A DNA stretch of 64,000 bases. Source: AC-32 sp963754265 (GTDB taxonomy: Bacteria; Actinomycetota; Thermoleophilia; Gaiellales; Gaiellaceae). The notes beneath the pieces are model-generated. The model was not told the origin of the DNA. It did not search any database and saw only the letters and a program-made list of their open reading frames with translations. Positions 10,520 through 19,155 of this stretch are shown in pieces. Positions within the stretch are counted from its first letter, which is position 1, and each line of letters opens with the position of its first letter. Where the stretch lies: positions 186,001-250,000 of the forward strand of contig CAVWFB010000003.1 in assembly GCA_963754265.1 (NCBI GenBank), given 5' to 3'. The translations under genes were made by a program, and so were the position numbers.

Positions 10520-12149
10520 GGCAGAGCGGCCACCCGCCTCGATCGTCGTCTCGCGCGGCCCGGTCACGAGCTGGCTGACGACCGTCGACCACAAGCGGAT
10601 CGGGATCCTCTACATCGTCACGAGCCTCGCCTTCTTCGGGCTCGGCGGCATCCTGGCGCTGCTGATGCGGGCCCAGCTCGCCACGCCGAACGAGGACTTC
10701 GTCACCAAGAACTCCTACAACGAGCTGTTCACCATGCACGGGACGACGATGATCTTCCTCGTCGTCGTCCCGATCCTCGCGGGCTTCGGCAACTACCTCG
10801 TGCCGCTCATGATCGGCGCGCGCGACATGGCCTTCCCGCGCCTGAACGCGCTCTCCTACTGGCTCTTCCTGCTCGGCGGGATCATCCTCTACTCGAGCTG
10901 GTTCGCCTCGGGCGGGGCGCCCAAGGGCGGCTGGACCGGCTACGCGCCGCTGACCGAGGCGCCCTTCACGCCGGGCCACGGGATCGACCTCTGGATCCTG
11001 TCGCTCCACGTCCTGACCATCTCCTCGCTCGCGGGCGCGATCAACTTCCTGGTCACGATCCACAACATGCGCGCGCCGGGGATGTCCTGGATGCGGATGC
11101 CGCTGTTCGTCTGGTCGATGGAGGTCTACGCGGCGTTGCTCGTCGTCGTGCTGCCCGCGCTCTCGGCCGGGCTGACGATGCTCCTGCTCGACCGCCAGGT
11201 GGGAACGCACTTCTTCTTCCCGCAGAAGGGCGGCAACGCCGTGCTCTTCCAGCACGTGTTCTGGTTCTTCGGGCACCCCGAGGTCTACATCATGATCCTG
11301 CCCGCGATGGGGATCATCTCCGAGGTCATCCCCGTCTTCTCGCGGAAGCCGATCTTCGGCTACACGGCGATCGCGCTCTCGACGGTGGCGATCGGGTTCT
11401 ACTCGATGCTCGTCTGGGCCCACCACATGTTCGCGGTGGGCCTACCCGGCTATTTGCAGGGATTCTTCATGATCTCGTCGATGATCATCGCGGTGCCGAC
11501 CGGGATCAAGATCTTCAACTGGCTCGCCACGACCTGGCGCGGGAACATCCACTTCGACACGCCGATGCTGTTCGCCCTCGGCTTCATCGCCGTCTTCACG
11601 ATCGGCGGGCTCTCGGGGATCTTCGTCGCCGCCTATCCGTTCGACTGGCAGGCCACCGACACCTACTTCGTCGTCGCGCACCTGCACTACGTGCTCTTCG
11701 GCGGGTCGCTCTTCGGGATCTTCGCCGGGCTCGCCTACTGGTGGCCCAAGATGTTCGGCCGCATGCTCGACGAGCGGCTGGGCAAGATCAGCTTCTGGCT
11801 CATCTTCGCCGGCATGAACCTCACTTTCTTCCCGATGCACATGCTCGGCCTGCTCGGAATGCCGCGGCGCATCTACACGTACACCGAGGGCGGTCTCTGG
11901 GAGTGGTACAACCTGACGTCGACGATCGGCTCGGGCGTGATGACCCTCGGAATCCTCGTATTCGCCTGGAACATCCTCAAGACCTCCCGCTCGGGACCGC
12001 GCGCGGTCAACGACCCCTGGCTCGCGGACACGCTCGAGTGGTACACGACCTCGCCGCCCCCGCCGCACAACTTCGACAAGGTTCCCTACGTGTCGAGCCC
12101 GAGACCCCTCCGAGATCTCCGGCGCCGGATCGCCGAGGCCCGTGTCTGA
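10509..12149 (+). CDS. coxA: Cytochrome c oxidase subunit I
   Basis: Catalytic heme-copper subunit, 546 residues with about 12 helices, reducing O2 to water and pumping protons. The low-spin heme histidine lies in MHGTTMIFLVVVP. CuB with the His-Tyr crosslink is in FFGHPEVYIMILPAMG, the CuB histidine pair in WAHHMFAVG, and the heme histidines in VAHLHYVLFGG. The GTG start at 10509 overlaps the coxB end. Subunit III is not adjacent in this window, so it must lie elsewhere or upstream in another unit. Confidence 0.97.
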   Translation: MAARAERPPASIVVSRGPVTSWLTTVDHKRIGILYIVTSLAFFGLGGILALLMRAQLATPNEDFVTKNSYNELFTMHGTTMIFLVVVPILAGFGNYLVPLMIGARDMAFPRLNALSYWLFLLGGIILYSSWFASGGAPKGGWTGYAPLTEAPFTPGHGIDLWILSLHVLTISSLAGAINFLVTIHNMRAPGMSWMRMPLFVWSMEVYAALLVVVLPALSAGLTMLLLDRQVGTHFFFPQKGGNAVLFQHVFWFFGHPEVYIMILPAMGIISEVIPVFSRKPIFGYTAIALSTVAIGFYSMLVWAHHMFAVGLPGYLQGFFMISSMIIAVPTGIKIFNWLATTWRGNIHFDTPMLFALGFIAVFTIGGLSGIFVAAYPFDWQATDTYFVVAHLHYVLFGGSLFGIFAGLAYWWPKMFGRMLDERLGKISFWLIFAGMNLTFFPMHMLGLLGMPRRIYTYTEGGLWEWYNLTSTIGSGVMTLGILVFAWNILKTSRSGPRAVNDPWLADTLEWYTTSPPPPHNFDKVPYVSSPRPLRDLRRRIAEARV

Positions 12150-13329
12150 CGTGACCCCGGGACCGTGGCTGCGACTGACCGCGATCGTGGCCGCCGCGGG
12201 GTGCGGCGCCGCGGTCGTGAGCGGCGCGCTCGAGCTCGGCGCCGCGCACCGCGGCCTGGCAGCCGTGGCGCTGCCGCCGCTCGCCGCGCTCGTCGCCGCG
12301 GCCTGGGTCGCGCACCGGCGGCTGCTGCTCCCGGCGCTCGGGGCGCTCGTCTCGTTCCTCGCTGCCGCGCTCGTGATCACCCGGCCGGCCCACCTCGCGC
12401 TGGCGGGCCTCTCGCTCGCCTCGGCGCTCGTGGCCGCGGCCTGGTGCTTCCGCGGCGAGCCCGTGGCGAGCGCATCGTGGCGCGACTACGTCACCCTGAC
12501 CAAGCCGCGGATCATGACCCTGCTGCTGCTGACCGGCGCGGCCGGGATGTTCGTCGGCGCGGAGGGCGTGCCGCCGCTCTCGACCTTCGTCGTGACGATG
12601 GTCGGCCTGGCGCTGGCCTGCGGCGGAGCGAGCGCGCTCAACCACGTCCTCGACCGCGACCTCGACCGGTTGATGCGCCGAACGGGGCACCGCCCGGTCG
12701 CGGAGGAACGGGTCACCCCGGCCCGCGCGCTCGAGTTCGGGCTCGCGCTCTCGGCCTTCTCGTTCGTGCTGCTGGCCTCGATGGTCAACGTCCTGACCGC
12801 GGTGCTCGCGCTGGTCGGCAACCTCTTCTACGTCCTCGTCTACACCCGCTGGCTCAAGCGCTCGACACCGCAGAACATCGTCATCGGCGGCGCGGCGGGA
12901 GCGGTGCCGCCGCTCGTCGGCTGGGCCGCCGCCACCGGGAACCTGACGCTGCCGGCGCTGTTCCTGTTCCTGATCGTGTTCTTCTGGACACCGCCGCACT
13001 TCTGGGCCCTTGCGCTCGTGATCAAGCGGGACTACGAGGCGGCCCGGATCCCGATGCTCCCGGTCGTGCGCGGAGACCGCGAGACCGCCCGCCAGATCGT
13101 CTGGTACTCGATCGTGCTCGTCGCGGTGACGCTGCTGCCGTTCGCGTGGCACACGGCTGGCGTCCTCTACCTCTCGGCGGCCCTGCTGCTGGGAGCGATC
13201 TTCCTCCGCCTCGCCTGGCGGCTGCGCCGCGAGACGACCACAGCTCGCGCCGGCGTGCTCTTCAAGTACTCGCTCCTCTACCTCGCGCTGCTGTTCGTGG
13301 CGCTCGCGGTGGACCCGCTGATCGGATGA
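12142..13329 (+). CDS. ctaB: Protoheme IX farnesyltransferase with N-terminal membrane extension
   Basis: UbiA-family prenyltransferase making heme O for the oxidase. The first Asp-rich motif is NHVLDRDLDRLMRRTGHRP and the second is KRDYEAARIPMLPVVRGD, with WTPPHFWALA between them. At 395 residues it is about 100 longer than usual CtaB proteins because of an N-terminal part (residues 1-105) with about four hydrophobic helices ahead of the conserved YVTLTKPRIMTLLLLTGAAG. The GTG start overlaps coxA by 8 bases, and its TGA overlaps the next ATG. Confidence 0.92.
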   Translation: MSDVTPGPWLRLTAIVAAAGCGAAVVSGALELGAAHRGLAAVALPPLAALVAAAWVAHRRLLLPALGALVSFLAAALVITRPAHLALAGLSLASALVAAAWCFRGEPVASASWRDYVTLTKPRIMTLLLLTGAAGMFVGAEGVPPLSTFVVTMVGLALACGGASALNHVLDRDLDRLMRRTGHRPVAEERVTPARALEFGLALSAFSFVLLASMVNVLTAVLALVGNLFYVLVYTRWLKRSTPQNIVIGGAAGAVPPLVGWAAATGNLTLPALFLFLIVFFWTPPHFWALALVIKRDYEAARIPMLPVVRGDRETARQIVWYSIVLVAVTLLPFAWHTAGVLYLSAALLLGAIFLRLAWRLRRETTTARAGVLFKYSLLYLALLFVALAVDPLIG

Positions 13330-13445
13330 GCGAGCACGAGCTCGAGCGGAAGAACATGCGTCTCGGCTGGGCGCTCTTCGGACTCTTCGTGCTCCTGTTC
13401 GGCCTGACGGTCGTGGTCGCGCTGATCTACCTCGCCGTCGACTGA
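13326..13445 (+). CDS. Small single-helix membrane protein of the cox operon (39 residues)
   Basis: ATG 13326 overlaps the ctaB stop (ATGA). The product starts MSEHELERKNMRLGWALFG and is one charged N-terminal segment plus one hydrophobic helix (GLFVLLFGLTVVVALIYLAV). Tight coupling and composition suggest a small oxidase subunit or assembly factor, as seen for other tiny oxidase proteins. No family recognised. Confidence 0.7.
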   Translation: MSEHELERKNMRLGWALFGLFVLLFGLTVVVALIYLAVD

Positions 13446-13451
13446 GCGGCA

Positions 13452-13488
13452 CGGGGAAACCCCTGGTTCCCCCGTGAGCCCCCTCCTT
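13452..13488 (+). repeat. Palindromic repeat element, copy A
   Basis: GGGGAAACCCC, then GGTTCCCCC and GTGAGCCCCCTCCTT. It closely resembles the element at 61992-62030 (GGGGGAAACC, TTTCCCCC, GAGCCCCCTTCTT) and a half-unit at about 62080-62102. It is intergenic, after the cox operon. REP-like dispersed repeat by inference. Confidence 0.6.
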
Positions 13489-13571
13489 GCGAACGACTTC
13501 GAGCTCCGCGCGTGGCCGGAGCCGGCGGCGGGCAAGAATCTGCAAGCGTCTTTTGCGGTGATGTGCCTCCC

Positions 13572-13588
13572 GCCGGGCAAAGCCCGGC
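13572..13588 (+). other. Intergenic hairpin between cox operon and amidase
   Basis: A perfect 7-bp stem GCCGGGC / GCCCGGC with loop AAA, flanked by further partly matching GC-rich arms. No T-run follows. The 256-base gap 13446-13701 holds this hairpin and repeat copy A, and I see no gene in it. Confidence 0.4.
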
Positions 13589-13701
13589 TCCGGCGGCCGG
13601 TCGTCGCGGCGAATTACAGGCGATGCTTTCTCTTACTGCGGTTCTCCCGGCCTCCTCCCCGAGGCGACCGTAACGAGAATTTCCGCACCAGTGGGTGCCG
13701 A

Positions 13702-14838
13702 ATGTGCGCCGAACCTGTGACGCCGCTCGAAGGGATCTTCCTCGCTCGGCCCGATACCCCGGGCGAAGGGATCACACTCGCGGTCAAGGACCTGTTCGAC
13801 ACGGCGGGCCTGGTCACGACCTACGGCTCGATCCTCTTCGACGAGCACGTGCCGACGGTGACCGCGGAGGCGGTTCAGCGGCTCGAGGCGGCCGGGTACG
13901 CCGACGTCGGCAAGACGAACCTGCACGAGTTCGCGTACGGGACGACCTCCGAGAACCCCCACTTCGGGACGGTTCCGAACCCGGTCGCGCCGGGCCGCAT
14001 CGCCGGCGGCTCGAGCGGCGGTTCGGCAGCGGCGCTCGCGGCCGGCCTCGCCGAGGCGGCTCTCGGCACGGATTCCGGCGGCTCGATCCGGATTCCGGCC
14101 GCGTGTTGCGGCGTGGTGGGCTTCAAGCCCAGCTACGGGCTCGTGTCGATGCTGGGCTGCTTCCCGCTCGCGCCGAGCTTCGACCACGCGGGGCCGATGG
14201 CCCGCGACGTCGCGGGCTGCGCCGCGATGCTGGAGGCGCTGGCTCCCGGCTTCGAGCCTGCGGAGCTCGACCTCGGGGACGTCGAGGTCGGAGTCGCCTG
14301 GCTCGAGCACGCCGAGCCCATGGTCCGCGAGCGGGTCGAGGCCGCCGCCGCGCGGTTTCCACGCACGCGCAGCCTCGAGCTGCCCCTCGCCCACAAGGTC
14401 GAAGGGGCCTTCATGGGCGAAGTGGCGGACGTGCACCGCGAGCTCTTCCTCGAGCACGCAGAGTCGTACGGCGAGAACGTCCGCACGAAGGTCGAGCGCT
14501 GCCTCGCGCTGAGCGATGCCGAGTACGAGTCCTCGGCAGCCGAGCGGGAGCGCTACCGCGAGCGGTTCCAGCAGGCTGCGGCGGGCGTCGACCTGGTGCT
14601 CACGCCCACGCTCGTCCGCGTCGCTCCGCCTGCTCCCACCGACGAGCTCGCGATTCGCTCTCGGCTGACCTCTCTGACGCTCCCCTTCAACGCCACCGGC
14701 TGGCCGGCGCTCGCGCTTCCGTGCGGAGCCGCCGACGACGGGCTGCCCGCTTCCGTCCAGCTGGCCGCCCCGCCGGGCGAGGACGCCAGTGTCCTGGCCG
14801 CCGGCGCCGCGCTCGAGCGGGCGCTGTCACTCGGTTGA
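13702..14838 (+). CDS. Amidase (amidase-signature family)
   Basis: Cytoplasmic Ser-cisSer-Lys amidohydrolase, 378 residues. Catalytic lysine in LAVKDLFDTAG, the glycine/serine-rich signature AGGSSGGSAAALAAGLAE, and the nucleophile region GTDSGGSIRIPAACCG. It is related to GatA but shorter (GatA is about 480) and no gatB/gatC is present, so a general aliphatic or aryl amidase is likelier than a tRNA amidotransferase subunit. ATG 13702 was chosen because upstream codons in the frame cross a repeat and lack family similarity. Confidence 0.85.
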   Translation: MCAEPVTPLEGIFLARPDTPGEGITLAVKDLFDTAGLVTTYGSILFDEHVPTVTAEAVQRLEAAGYADVGKTNLHEFAYGTTSENPHFGTVPNPVAPGRIAGGSSGGSAAALAAGLAEAALGTDSGGSIRIPAACCGVVGFKPSYGLVSMLGCFPLAPSFDHAGPMARDVAGCAAMLEALAPGFEPAELDLGDVEVGVAWLEHAEPMVRERVEAAAARFPRTRSLELPLAHKVEGAFMGEVADVHRELFLEHAESYGENVRTKVERCLALSDAEYESSAAERERYRERFQQAAAGVDLVLTPTLVRVAPPAPTDELAIRSRLTSLTLPFNATGWPALALPCGAADDGLPASVQLAAPPGEDASVLAAGAALERALSLG

Positions 14839-14892
14839 CGTCACTCGAACGAGTGACTGCGCGCGAAGGGCGGGTGCCGACAACTTCTGCTG

Positions 14893-16740
14893 ATGGTCTG
14901 CGCCCGTCTTACTGCTGCGTTCGTTGCCGCGCTCGCGGTCGCCGCGCCCGCCGGCTCGGCCCTGGCCGCCAACCGCGGACCGCAGGGGCTGCACGCCTTC
15001 ACCTTGCGTGCGAACGAGCCCGTCGTGCACACCTTCTCGCGCACCCCGTCGTTTGCCTGGAACCCCGTCGCCGGCGCGGTGACGTACCGCTTCGAGCTCT
15101 CGACGAGCAAGAACTTCTCGGACAGCGGCATCGTCTGGTCGAGCAAGGGGTTGAAGAGCCCGGCCGTCTCGGTCCCGATCTCACTCCCCTGGATGACCGG
15201 CAACCCCTATTCGCTCTATGCGCACGTGCGCGCGCTCACGCGCCGCGGCGTGACCGCCTGGAGCGCCCCGTTCGGGTTCAACATGCGCTGGTCGGCGGTC
15301 CCGGCCCCGGTCACGCCCGCGTACCCGGGCCTGCTGCACTGGAGCACGGTCCCCGGCGCGAACGCCTACATGGTCTGGCTCGTCGACGCCGGCAAGTGGT
15401 TCTCGACGCGCTCGAACATGGCGGACGAGCGCGAGTACTACACCTTCCACCAGGACCCGGCCTACAGCGGCGTCGTGCACTGGCGCGTTCGTCCAGTTCG
15501 CTGGCTCTACGGCGAGACGGAGAACGGCTTGCCCTCGGTCTCATACGGACCCTGGAGCCCGATCTACTCGAACTACAACCCGCCGTTCGCGACGGGCCCG
15601 CTGACCGACCTCGCCACCGTTTCGAACGTCGTCTCCGACGCGAGCCACGCGCGCGAGCACGAGGTCATGCCCGCGTTCGTCTACGGGGGCAACACGTCGA
15701 TCTGGAACACGACGCAGGAGCTCTACCGCGTCGAGGTCTTCACCGACGAGGATTGCCTCAACACCGTCTTCCGCGGCGCGATCACCGGCGCACCGGCCTA
15801 CGTGCCGCGCCCGACAGGACCTCTCGGCTTGCCGACCGACGTCACCTCGATCACGGCAGCCCGGAGCGTGTTCCTGCCCGACGGGACCGAGCCCGACTCG
15901 TACACGTACGACTACATCTCGGTGAAGGGCAACGAGTCGGAGGTCTCCGCGGCACCGACGGACGGCGGGCACACCGGCCTCCCGGCGGCCCAGGTCGTCA
16001 AGGGAGCCAAGATCGACCTCTGGGACAGCAACTGGTCCGGCGGCCGCTACTACTGGACGGTCATGCCGATCAACGCCGTGCCGGCAACGACGGTCACGAC
16101 GACGCTCGCGAACGCGGCACTCGCGGGAGACACGACCATCACCGTCGCCAACGGCACCGGGATCGTCGCCGGTGACGCCCTCAAGGTCGGTTCCCCCGCC
16201 GGCGAGAACGCCGTCGTGAAGTCGATCGTCGGGAACTCGATCACGCTGGCCTCCGGCCTCAGCGCCCTCCACAGCGCCGGCGAAGATGTCGTCCGCGCGG
16301 GCGGCGGAGTCACCTACCGCGAGGCGGAGCTGACGCAGGATGCCTGCGCCAGCGGCCGCCGGATGAGCTTCGGCAAGTCGAGCGAGCCGGTCGTCACCGG
16401 CTCGGCGGCGCCGTTCGCCTCGGGCCTCTCGCCCGAGGGCAAGCTCGTCGCCGCGGTCGGGGCCCGGCCTCGCTTCTACGGCCAGCCGCTCGTCGCGTGG
16501 CAGCCGGCGGCAGGCGCGGATCAGTACGAGGTGCAATGGAGCCCGAAGCTCTACCCGTGGAAGACCGCGGGGACCCAGTTCACCTGGGGGACGTCACTCA
16601 CGCTCCCGCTCTCCCCCGGCACGTGGTACTACCGCGTGCGCGGCCTCGACTTCCTGATGGCCGGCTCGAAGCCGCAGATGTCGTGGTCGGACCCGGTGCG
16701 GCTCGTCGTGACGAAGCCGCGCTTCCGGGTCGTTCGCTAG
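14893..16740 (+). CDS. Secreted protein with fibronectin III-like repeats
   Basis: 615 residues with a cleavable signal peptide (hydrophobic to SALA, about residue 25). The mature part holds repeated segments of the Fn3/immunoglobulin-like pattern 'W.PV.GA..Y.FE.ST' (about residues 50-75, 140-160 and 535-555) and Tyr/Trp-rich strands ending in YYRVRGLD. A region around residues 395-450 (TTITVANGTGIVAGDALKVGS) resembles phage-type surface domains. No catalytic motif recognised. Probably a cell-surface or exported binding protein. Confidence 0.7.
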   Translation: MVCARLTAAFVAALAVAAPAGSALAANRGPQGLHAFTLRANEPVVHTFSRTPSFAWNPVAGAVTYRFELSTSKNFSDSGIVWSSKGLKSPAVSVPISLPWMTGNPYSLYAHVRALTRRGVTAWSAPFGFNMRWSAVPAPVTPAYPGLLHWSTVPGANAYMVWLVDAGKWFSTRSNMADEREYYTFHQDPAYSGVVHWRVRPVRWLYGETENGLPSVSYGPWSPIYSNYNPPFATGPLTDLATVSNVVSDASHAREHEVMPAFVYGGNTSIWNTTQELYRVEVFTDEDCLNTVFRGAITGAPAYVPRPTGPLGLPTDVTSITAARSVFLPDGTEPDSYTYDYISVKGNESEVSAAPTDGGHTGLPAAQVVKGAKIDLWDSNWSGGRYYWTVMPINAVPATTVTTTLANAALAGDTTITVANGTGIVAGDALKVGSPAGENAVVKSIVGNSITLASGLSALHSAGEDVVRAGGGVTYREAELTQDACASGRRMSFGKSSEPVVTGSAAPFASGLSPEGKLVAAVGARPRFYGQPLVAWQPAAGADQYEVQWSPKLYPWKTAGTQFTWGTSLTLPLSPGTWYYRVRGLDFLMAGSKPQMSWSDPVRLVVTKPRFRVVR

Positions 16741-17774
16741 CTGCGCTCGAGGAGCCGCCGATCCGACCGGCTGCGCTGCGTCCGCGCAGCGACGAGGGCG
16801 AGTCCGCCCAGTAGGAGCAGCGGGCCGGCGACGATCAGCGCGTAGAGCAGGATCTGCAGCTCGCGGGCCAGCACCGAGCCCGCGTCGTCGAGCGTCCGGT
16901 CGAGGCGGCTCGATGCCGCGGCCGCTTTCAGCTTCGGCGTCACGAGCGTGAGACTGAGGCGAGCGAGGTCGGCGCGGCGCACGGTGCCCGCGCGTCGCTT
17001 CAGCATCGTGGCGAGCCGCTGCTCGTCCACGGCGAGCTGCTGCTCGAGCCTGGCCCGCTCGCTCACACTGAGGGGCCCGCGAAGGCGAGCCGCGATGGCG
17101 GAGATGGCCCGCCTGAGAGCAGCGATCCGAGCTGCTTGCCGATCCGCTCGCTGCTGGAGGTCCTGGATGGAGATCTTCTGCGCGAGCAGCGTGCCGTAGC
17201 CCGAGAGATCGGCGATCGCAGCCTGCACTTGGCCGATCGGCACCCGCAGGACGAGCGTGGACACCCCGCGGCGTCCAGGCACATCGAACGAAGCGCTCAC
17301 CACGAAACCGCCGAGCGAGCGAACCAGCCGCATCGCCTGCTGCGTGCGGGTGGACAGCTCGTCCGCGTCGTGTACCCGCAAGGTCAGGGCGGCGTCGTAC
17401 TGCTGCAGGCGGTCTCGAGCTGGCGCAAGAGCGCCACTCCTGGCCTGGAGCTTCCAGGCCGGGACTGGGAAAGAGCGTGACATGCCGGCCTGCGTGTCCC
17501 GAGCGGCCGTGCTCGTCTCGGACGCGCCGACTTGGTGCTCTCGCGAGCCCGAGTGGACAAGACCAATCGCGGCCGCGACGCAGAGCGACCCGGCCAGAGC
17601 AACGAGCGCAACCGCTGGAGCGAGTCGCCGCAGGCTTGGAAGCATTCGGCGCGACGGAGGCGGTGCAAGCGTTTCGATCCGCTCCCGCAGCTCCGCCGAG
17701 GCCCTCGGTTGCGAGGCCCGTAACTCGCGCGCGAGCTCCCCGAACCGGTCGTCTACGAGCTCAAGCGGCGACAC
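16737..17774 (-). CDS. DUF4349 domain membrane protein, partner of an ECF sigma factor
   Basis: 345 residues. N-terminal cytoplasmic part with an anti-sigma-like helix (residues 1-35), a helix at about 49-71, an extracytoplasmic DUF4349-type domain (LVRSLGGFVVSASFDVPGR and LVLRVPIGQVQAAIADLS), a long coiled coil (about 205-255) and a C-terminal helix. GTG start; it overlaps the sigma-factor gene by 14 bases, so the pair is translationally coupled. It plausibly senses envelope state and binds the sigma factor, by inference. Confidence 0.75.
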   Translation of the reverse strand: MSPLELVDDRFGELARELRASQPRASAELRERIETLAPPPSRRMLPSLRRLAPAVALVALAGSLCVAAAIGLVHSGSREHQVGASETSTAARDTQAGMSRSFPVPAWKLQARSGALAPARDRLQQYDAALTLRVHDADELSTRTQQAMRLVRSLGGFVVSASFDVPGRRGVSTLVLRVPIGQVQAAIADLSGYGTLLAQKISIQDLQQRADRQAARIAALRRAISAIAARLRGPLSVSERARLEQQLAVDEQRLATMLKRRAGTVRRADLARLSLTLVTPKLKAAAASSRLDRTLDDAGSVLARELQILLYALIVAGPLLLLGGLALVAARTQRSRSDRRLLERS

Positions 17775-18273
17775 CGGCGCTCACCTCCTTCTCGAGCTTC
17801 TGCAGGGCGCGGCTCAGGCGCGTCGAGCACGCGCTCACGCTGATCCCGAGCACTCGCGCCGTCGCCTCGCCGTCCAGCTCGAGCACGACCCGCAGCGCGA
17901 TCACCTCGCGCTCGGCGGCCGACAGCTGCGCCAGAGCGCGCTCCAGCGCCGGCGACAGCCCTTCGCCGAACACCGGCTCCACGCTCTCGCGCACCTCGGC
18001 GACCGCGTAGCGCCCCTCGCGCCTGCGGCGGCGCTCCTCGCTTCGGAAGTGGTCGAGCGCCGTCGTGCGCGCGAGCTGGCAGAGCCACGTGCGCGGCCCG
18101 CCGCGGCGCGGGTCGAAGCGGTGCCAGCGCTCCAGCGCCCTCGCAAACGTCTCGGCTGTCAGGTCTTCGGCCACGGCTCGGTCTCCGGTCAGGTACACGA
18201 GGAATGCATGCACGTCGTCGAGGTGGCGCGTCGCCGCCTCGGCGAAGTCCTCCGCGCTCGCCCTCGCCTTCAC
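17761..18273 (-). CDS. ECF-type RNA polymerase sigma factor
   Basis: 170 residues with region 2 (FLVYLTGDRAVAEDLTAETFARAL and GGPRTWLCQLARTTALDHFR) and region 4 (LSAAEREVIALRVVLELDGEATARVLGISVSACSTRLSRAL). GTG start preceded within a few bases by TATAGG, suggesting a leaderless message. Next to the DUF4349 gene, it probably controls its own small regulon. Confidence 0.9.
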   Translation of the reverse strand: MKARASAEDFAEAATRHLDDVHAFLVYLTGDRAVAEDLTAETFARALERWHRFDPRRGGPRTWLCQLARTTALDHFRSEERRRRREGRYAVAEVRESVEPVFGEGLSPALERALAQLSAAEREVIALRVVLELDGEATARVLGISVSACSTRLSRALQKLEKEVSAGVAA

Positions 18274-18309
18274 GAGACCTATACGCCGCCGCGGCCCCGC
18301 GGCGTCACA

Positions 18310-19155
18310 TCACGCCGCGCGGACCGCTTGCTCGTAGATGCGGTCGCGGGCGAAGCGATCGAGCTCGTCGCTGAGGAGGTCGGCGGGATCGGGCGGATCG
18401 CCCGGCGGGAACGGCGCCGGCTCGCCATCGACCTCGACGCTGACCAGCCGGTCGGACGGCTCGTGCTCGAGCTCGATCTCGCGATCGAGCCGCGAGCGCA
18501 GCCATCCAGCCAGCAGAAAGGCCTGCGCCTCGGTGCCCGTGACCTTGATCCGTCTCACTTCGGCGATCCCCGGCCACAGCGAGGCGAGCTGGGGACGCCA
18601 GCGGCTGGTTCGTGCCCAGGCGATGTCAGAGACCATCACGCGATCGAACACGTCGGCTAGCGCAGCGTAGGGTCCGGGCAGACCCGGCCACTCGGTGCTG
18701 TCGACGATCAGCCGGTCGACCACGTCCAGGAGCTCCTCGAACGGCTGCTCGCCGAACGGCGGCACTCCGCGCCAGCGCAGGAACACCGGCAGGTCTGGGA
18801 GCAGCAGCGGCTGGACGATGCTCGCCGGCACCGACGCCCGGTTCCCGCAGAGCTCGATCCTGATCGTCTCGGTGCAGATCTGCCTGCCGACCCCCGACTG
18901 GAAGCACTCCACCTCGGCCCTCGCCTCGATGCCGTCGTCCTCGTCCGGCCGCGGGAAGAGCGCAATCGTGCGCGACGGATGCCGCTCGGCAAGTCCGGCG
19001 AGGACGTCTTCGGCAGCCTCCACCCAGGCTTCCGGCACCCAGGCGAGGTGCGTCATCACGCTCGTCCGCTGGTACGGCTCGCCCGACTCGGGGTCGAACC
19101 GGCTCGCGGCGAGCTCGCGGTCGATCTCGGCGACCGACCCTAGTGCCGTCGCCAT
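18310..19155 (-). CDS. opcA: Glucose-6-phosphate dehydrogenase assembly protein OpcA
   Basis: 281 residues. OpcA is the actinobacterial and cyanobacterial allosteric activator/assembly partner of G6PDH, and gene order downstream of zwf is conserved. Recognisable segments are RTSVMTHLAWVPEA, the central LLLPDLPVFLRWRGVPP and VSDIAWARTSRWRPQLASL. ATG 19155 was chosen over an upstream in-frame ATG that would reach into zwf; even so it overlaps the zwf end by 16 bases. Last gene of the pentose-phosphate operon. The 36 bases before the sigma gene hold a 7-bp GC hairpin. Confidence 0.9.
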   Translation of the reverse strand: MATALGSVAEIDRELAASRFDPESGEPYQRTSVMTHLAWVPEAWVEAAEDVLAGLAERHPSRTIALFPRPDEDDGIEARAEVECFQSGVGRQICTETIRIELCGNRASVPASIVQPLLLPDLPVFLRWRGVPPFGEQPFEELLDVVDRLIVDSTEWPGLPGPYAALADVFDRVMVSDIAWARTSRWRPQLASLWPGIAEVRRIKVTGTEAQAFLLAGWLRSRLDREIELEHEPSDRLVSVEVDGEPAPFPPGDPPDPADLLSDELDRFARDRIYEQAVRAA

